DNA from: Pontibacter korlensis
GTDB lineage: Bacteria; Bacteroidota; Bacteroidia; Cytophagales; Hymenobacteraceae
Assembly: GCF_000973725.1 (NCBI RefSeq)
Contig: NZ_CP009621.1
Location: forward strand, 5,077,001 to 5,141,000
Length of the DNA: 64,000 nucleotides
Reading direction: 5' to 3'
Shown here piece after piece: positions 60,230 to 64,000 of this stretch (position 1 is the stretch's first letter; each line of letters opens with the position of its first letter). The notes beneath the pieces are model-generated. The model was not told the origin of the DNA. It ran no database searches and saw nothing but the letters and a program-made list of their open reading frames with translations. The position numbers were made by a program, and so were the translations under genes.

Positions 60230-63000
60230 TATTGTACTATCTCTACCCAACCTTTATAAGTAGATCTGGCCCTGGCTGGATCTAATGTATAGAATTCCAC
60301 TTCCGCCTCATAGTAGTAAGTACCATCGGTCAGGCGGTTACCATCTTTATCTACACCTGGCCAGTTAATGTAGCGGCCTTCACCTTCTGTAACCTTGCCA
60401 CTGTCATACACCTGCACACCCCAACGGTTGTATACTTTAAACCTCATACTTCTAATAAAGGCTCTTACTTTAGGACGGAATACGTCATTTAGGTTATCTC
60501 CATTAGGAGTTATAATGTTTGGAAGTATAAATGAGATACAGTTGTCTTTGCACACCTCATTACTGAACGCACTCTCGCGCCCGTTCACGTCGGTAGCGGT
60601 TACTACATAGCAGCCAGCAAATGATTGCAAGCCGCTGTGCGTGTATGTAGTTTCAGTGGTTGTATCCAGAGGCGTATACTCTGCCTCAAGTGTAGGCTTT
60701 AAGTATACTGTGTAGTAAGCTATCTCATCTGTACAATCGCCAGTAATGTTCGGCGCCCACGTCAGCACGTTCTGGTACGGCGGTTCGGTAGGGTTCTGCT
60801 CAAACAGGCTACAATCCAATACATCAATGCTAAGTTCCGGGGGACAGATGTTTTTCGGTAGCGTTACACACACCCGCTGGCTGTTGTTAAGCAGCGGCTC
60901 CGGCAGTCCCTCAATCTGGTAAGTACCGGCTGTTTGCACGTAGTAGCAGTACTCCTGCCCACGCAGCAGCTCCTGCCCGTTAAATGTACCTGTATCAGTA
61001 TAGGCCCCTCCAGTAGCAGATGCGGAAACGCTGTCTATTAGTGTAGACTCACCATCTACCTCGCGATAGATATAATGCTGCAGCACCTGGTTGTTCCAAG
61101 GCACCTCATATGTCCAGTTAAGTTGTATCTCTTTTATGTTCTCACCTTCTGATGGTGTTGCCTCTAAGTACACACTAGACGCTTCAGTGCTATCACGAAG
61201 TGAAGTAGGCTGCCCTCCAGGTGTTGGTGTTTGATAGAACTCCAGGCGGTAGCGGTAAGCATTTTCTACCGTATTTAGGCCTCTGTCCACAAAGGTGGTG
61301 TCATTCATGTTGCGGGTTCTCTTCACTTCTGTAAAGCCCTCTCCTGGTCCCATACCCACTTTCCGATACAGGCGATACTCCAGCGGAGGTGTCAGCGCCT
61401 CAACTTCTATAGGCTGTGCCCACTTCACGGTAATCTGCCCGTTGGTCTGGTCAGTCACATCTACCGTCACGTTTGTCAGGTATGGGATGTCCTGGTCTAT
61501 CACCACGCAGGCCTCTATAGAGGCAAGGCTCTCTCCGCGTGGCTGTGCCGGGAAGGTTGCATAGATGATATAGCAGTACTCTACCCCAGCTTTCAGGCCT
61601 GCGCCATTGTTGTCATCGAAAAAGGTTACTTGCCCGGCGTCTACCTCTCCTATCAGCACATAGCCTGTAGAAGCCGGTACTCCTGTCTGGCACTCATCCG
61701 GAACAAAGTTGCTCGGCCCTTCGCGTCGGTAAATGCGGATCTTATCAGCATTCTGGCAGACATAAGAATCCCAGGTCAGGGTCACGTTTCGGTCCGCACT
61801 TGCGGCATTCAGGTTTTGAGGCGGAGGGCCAATTACCCTGATGTTCCAAGGCTGCACATCAGCTAGCCTCTTGTCACCGTCAGGACGAACGTCTTCGGCA
61901 CGGAATACTACCTGGTATGGTGCTTCACGAACATCTTCGCAGGTTGTGTTCCAGATAAGCTCGCCTGTAGCAACGCCAGGGTTTCTGGTAACCTGGCGGA
62001 AAGTGGCAGGAGGCACAATACCACTACCAGCCACAGTCAGGTTAATCAGGTCACCATCCGGGTCAGTGGCTCTAACAATGCCTCTTAGTGTAGTTCCGGC
62101 TACCACACAAGTATCTTTTGGTTGCAGCACAGGAGGGCGGTTCTCGTTTTCCTCTACCCGTATCTGCATATCCCGTATTACCTGTCCAATCTTTACGGCA
62201 CCTCCGTTAGGCCCGACTCGCCACTCCTCCACTACAAAGGCTATATTATACTCCCCTGCCACACAGGGGGCGTCCCAAGTGAGCTGACCTGTATTACGGT
62301 CAAGTGTAAAAATGGCAGGGCCGCTGTCGTCGGAAGTACGGCAGTTAAATGTTTGGTTAGGATGGCTGTAGCCAGGAACCACAGCAATGGCACCACTTGG
62401 CTGCTCATACTGTGGCGCAATCAGTCTGAAAACAAGGCTGTCGCCATCGGCATCGTAGGCACCAGGGTTATGGGTAAACTTGCGGAAAAGGGCAGCCTTA
62501 TCAAGCGGAGCTACTGTAAGTACAGGTGTACTATTAAAGCCACGCAGGGCATTGATATCAATGGTAGTAGAGATAAAGAAAGAGCGCTGGTCAGAAGGTG
62601 GCGCCATGTTCAGGATGCCGTTATTACGGTTCTCCCCAATCCAGTAAGTGGTAAAACTACCATCTGATGGGTAAGTGTACTCCCACTCAAACACCTCCTT
62701 GTCCGTATCTGCACTGATTGGAGTTACCGATTTTCGCGGTACTATAAGTGTAGTGTTGCCAGCCCCTGTATATATTGTCACCTCCGGGTCCTCGGCTTGC
62801 GAGAAGTGGTTGGTGTAAATGATCATAGTAAAGAAAAAGCGGCGAGGGTTAGGGTTCGGCGTAGTGTCCCTCTTGGCAGTGATATCCCCTGCTCTAATAT
62901 GAGTAGCCTGTACTTCTGAAAAAGTACCCAACAACAGTAAAATCAACACCCACAACAGACTCCCATGCAGCAGATACTTCAGGCGTATAAGGTTTAGCAT
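60229..63000 (-). CDS. Large type IX-secreted protein with fibronectin-like repeats and a type B (gliding-motility-associated) C-terminus
   Basis: 923 residues. A signal peptide (LLWVLILLLLGTFSEVQA) is followed by THIRAGDITAKRDTTPNPNP, a start shared by many Cytophagales adhesin-like proteins. The middle has several beta-sandwich (fibronectin/cadherin-like) repeats, e.g. NENRPPVLQPKDTCVV, NAASADRNVTLTWDSYVC and GENIKEIQLNWTYEVP. The end (SFILPNIITPNGDNLNDVFR, VYNRWGVQVYD, GTYYYEAEV) is the CHU_C type B sorting domain of type IX secretion. It is probably a surface protein. The DCC1-like gene is coupled to its 3' end. Confidence 0.92.
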   Translation of the reverse strand: MLNLIRLKYLLHGSLLWVLILLLLGTFSEVQATHIRAGDITAKRDTTPNPNPRRFFFTMIIYTNHFSQAEDPEVTIYTGAGNTTLIVPRKSVTPISADTDKEVFEWEYTYPSDGSFTTYWIGENRNNGILNMAPPSDQRSFFISTTIDINALRGFNSTPVLTVAPLDKAALFRKFTHNPGAYDADGDSLVFRLIAPQYEQPSGAIAVVPGYSHPNQTFNCRTSDDSGPAIFTLDRNTGQLTWDAPCVAGEYNIAFVVEEWRVGPNGGAVKIGQVIRDMQIRVEENENRPPVLQPKDTCVVAGTTLRGIVRATDPDGDLINLTVAGSGIVPPATFRQVTRNPGVATGELIWNTTCEDVREAPYQVVFRAEDVRPDGDKRLADVQPWNIRVIGPPPQNLNAASADRNVTLTWDSYVCQNADKIRIYRREGPSNFVPDECQTGVPASTGYVLIGEVDAGQVTFFDDNNGAGLKAGVEYCYIIYATFPAQPRGESLASIEACVVIDQDIPYLTNVTVDVTDQTNGQITVKWAQPIEVEALTPPLEYRLYRKVGMGPGEGFTEVKRTRNMNDTTFVDRGLNTVENAYRYRLEFYQTPTPGGQPTSLRDSTEASSVYLEATPSEGENIKEIQLNWTYEVPWNNQVLQHYIYREVDGESTLIDSVSASATGGAYTDTGTFNGQELLRGQEYCYYVQTAGTYQIEGLPEPLLNNSQRVCVTLPKNICPPELSIDVLDCSLFEQNPTEPPYQNVLTWAPNITGDCTDEIAYYTVYLKPTLEAEYTPLDTTTETTYTHSGLQSFAGCYVVTATDVNGRESAFSNEVCKDNCISFILPNIITPNGDNLNDVFRPKVRAFIRSMRFKVYNRWGVQVYDSGKVTEGEGRYINWPGVDKDGNRLTDGTYYYEAEVEFYTLDPARARSTYKGWVEIVQ

Positions 63001-63150
63001 AGATGGATCGGGTTAGGCAGTAAATGTAGCTATATTCTTAAACTTAATTAATACATAAATGTTGTGTAAGTAGACGTGTTGCGGGAAAAAGGCGCAGATT
63101 TTAAGAGGTACGGATACCAATTTAGATTGATTCAAAATATGAATCCAAAA

Positions 63151-63181
63151 TTGTTTTCTAAACGGTCCGAATGTACCTTTG
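63151..63181 (+). promoter_or_regulatory. Promoter of the sdh operon: TTG, 20 bases, TACCTTTG
   Basis: TTG at 63151-63153 and TACCTTTG at 63174-63181, spacer 20. The leader to the ATG at 63228 is about 42 bases. Confidence 0.7.
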
Positions 63182-63227
63182 AGCGTTAAAGATAACGCTT
63201 AAATCACTTAACCTATAACAAACACAG

Positions 63228-63908
63228 ATGAATTGGTTTACTAAAACGTTTTCCAGTACAGTCGGGCGAAAGATCGTGATGTCCGTTACGGGTCTTTTCC
63301 TTTGCTCCTTTCTGGTAGTGCACCTGATTGGAAACCTGCAGTTGTTCCGAAACGACGGCGGTGCTGCTTTCAACCTCTACTCGGACTTCATGGCCCACAA
63401 TGCTATCATCCGTATCATGGAGATTGTATTGGTGCTTGGATTTGTGTTCCACATCTACGATGCTGTTGTACTTACCAGACGTAATAAGGCTGCTCGCCCT
63501 GTGGATTATGCAAACAACCACCCGGAGGAGAACAGCACCTGGTCATCTCGTAACATGGGTCTTCTGGGTACAGTTATCCTGGTGTTCCTGATCATCCACC
63601 TGTGGAACTTCTTTGTACCGGCTCGCTTTGGCGGCTTGGAAGGCGTGGTAATCGAGGATGTTGAGTATGACAACCTTTACCTGAAAGTGGTACAGTCGTT
63701 CCAGATCTGGTGGTATGTACTAATCTATGTGATCTCTATGGTAGCACTTGCTTATCACCTGATCCATGGCTTCCAGAGTGCCTTCCAAACACTTGGCCTT
63801 GACCACAAGAAGTACACGCCGTTCATCCAGAAATTTGGTGTAGCCTTCTCTGTTCTGGTTTGCCTGGGCTTTGCCGCAATCCCACTCTATTTCTTCTTCT
63901 TTGTGTAA
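63228..63908 (+). CDS. sdhC: Succinate dehydrogenase/fumarate reductase cytochrome b subunit
   Basis: 226 residues with five membrane helices, the single large b558-type subunit used in Bacteroidota (no separate SdhD). Start MNWFTKTFSSTVGRKIVMSV; heme-binding His candidates lie in FLVVHLIGNLQLF, FHIYDAVVLTRRNKAARP, LIIHLWNFF and ALAYHLIHGFQSAFQTLG. It anchors complex II and passes electrons to menaquinone. The flavoprotein gene starts 21 bases downstream. Confidence 0.95.
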   Translation: MNWFTKTFSSTVGRKIVMSVTGLFLCSFLVVHLIGNLQLFRNDGGAAFNLYSDFMAHNAIIRIMEIVLVLGFVFHIYDAVVLTRRNKAARPVDYANNHPEENSTWSSRNMGLLGTVILVFLIIHLWNFFVPARFGGLEGVVIEDVEYDNLYLKVVQSFQIWWYVLIYVISMVALAYHLIHGFQSAFQTLGLDHKKYTPFIQKFGVAFSVLVCLGFAAIPLYFFFFV

Positions 63909-63929
63909 AAAAAGCTTTCTATAGTTGCT

Positions 63930-64000
63930 ATGATATTAGATTCTAAAATCCCGGAAGGCCCATTGGCTGAGAAGTGGGATAAACATAAATTTGATGTAAA
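63930..64000 (+). CDS. sdhA: Start of the succinate dehydrogenase flavoprotein subunit, cut by the window edge
   Basis: From ATG 63930 the frame reads MILDSKIPEGPLAEKWDKHK and continues to the edge. This is the N-terminus of the Bacteroidota SdhA/FrdA subunit, where ExPLxEKW precedes the FAD-binding domain. Position 21 bases after sdhC supports the call; the iron-sulfur subunit would be expected next. Confidence 0.85.
   Translation, partial: MILDSKIPEGPLAEKWDKHKFDV

Overview
The window looks like the chromosome of a Bacteroidota bacterium, most likely order Cytophagales and close to Pontibacter (family Hymenobacteraceae). This rests on the protein families and promoters, not on a database search. 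The signs are a SusC/SusD pair under an ECF sigma factor and FecR, two proteins with type IX secretion C-termini (types A and B), a DUF4136 lipoprotein, a VF530-type small protein, and promoters of the Bacteroidota type (TTG, about 19 bases, TAnnTTTG) in place of the usual -35/-10. Base composition is moderate (mid-to-high 40s % GC by eye); two stretches are clearly richer in GC: the hip locus and the IS1182-type insertion sequence.

Layout. 1-12.3 kb is mostly housekeeping: the N-terminus of a DUF5118-type metalloprotease, a DinB-like protein, an MDR oxidoreductase, a YdcF-like protein, VF530, RecQ, an outer-membrane protein, a possible single-strand-annealing protein, a LolD-like ATPase, an AI-2E family permease, sucC, ohr and tRNA-Arg(UCG). 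12.3-16.0 kb, just after the tRNA, is an accessory region: a small antitoxin-like gene with a truncated nucleotidyltransferase remnant, a hipB-hipS-hipT module whose toxin kinase is frameshifted and whose promoter carries four operator-like sites about 41 bp apart, and fragments of an IS110-like transposase and of an IS200/IS605 TnpB. 16.0-25.3 kb is one nutrient-uptake locus: ECF sigma, FecR anti-sigma, SusC, SusD, a secreted EEP-family phosphodiesterase and a Gfo/Idh/MocA oxidoreductase. The leader of susC contains two tandem hairpins.

25.7-33.4 kb (minus strand) is a heavy-metal efflux operon: response regulator, histidine kinase, TolC-like protein, adaptor and RND pump, with a substituted proton-relay motif in the pump. 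33.8-36.5 kb has two tRNA-Pro genes around a DUF4136 lipoprotein, a secreted S33-type hydrolase, and a tRNA-like 3' fragment with its own terminator. 36.6-41.2 kb is a stressosome module (RsbR, RsbS, RsbT, an ATPase-phosphatase fusion, and an RsbT-like ATPase fused to a histidine kinase) facing a CheY-like regulator; no sigma-B-like factor is present. 42.5-45.8 kb is a type IX-secreted subtilase. A complete IS1182-family element follows at 45.8-47.6 kb, inserted between the 3' ends of the subtilase and aconitase genes.

47.7-64 kb is again mostly core: aconitase, a TlpA-like lipoprotein, a methyltransferase, polyprenyl diphosphate synthase (menaquinone side chain), a hydrolase overlapping folK, SRPBCC and GNAT proteins, DUF2243-CtaG, a CPBP-like membrane protein without its usual catalytic residues, fabD, a DCC1-family thiol protein coupled to a large type IX-secreted protein, and sdhC followed by the start of sdhA. 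Three TCA-cycle functions (sucC, acn, sdh) are spread over the window.

One feature not explained by genes is the very high frequency of AGTATA/TATACT words, including at least five copies of the palindrome AAGTATACTT.
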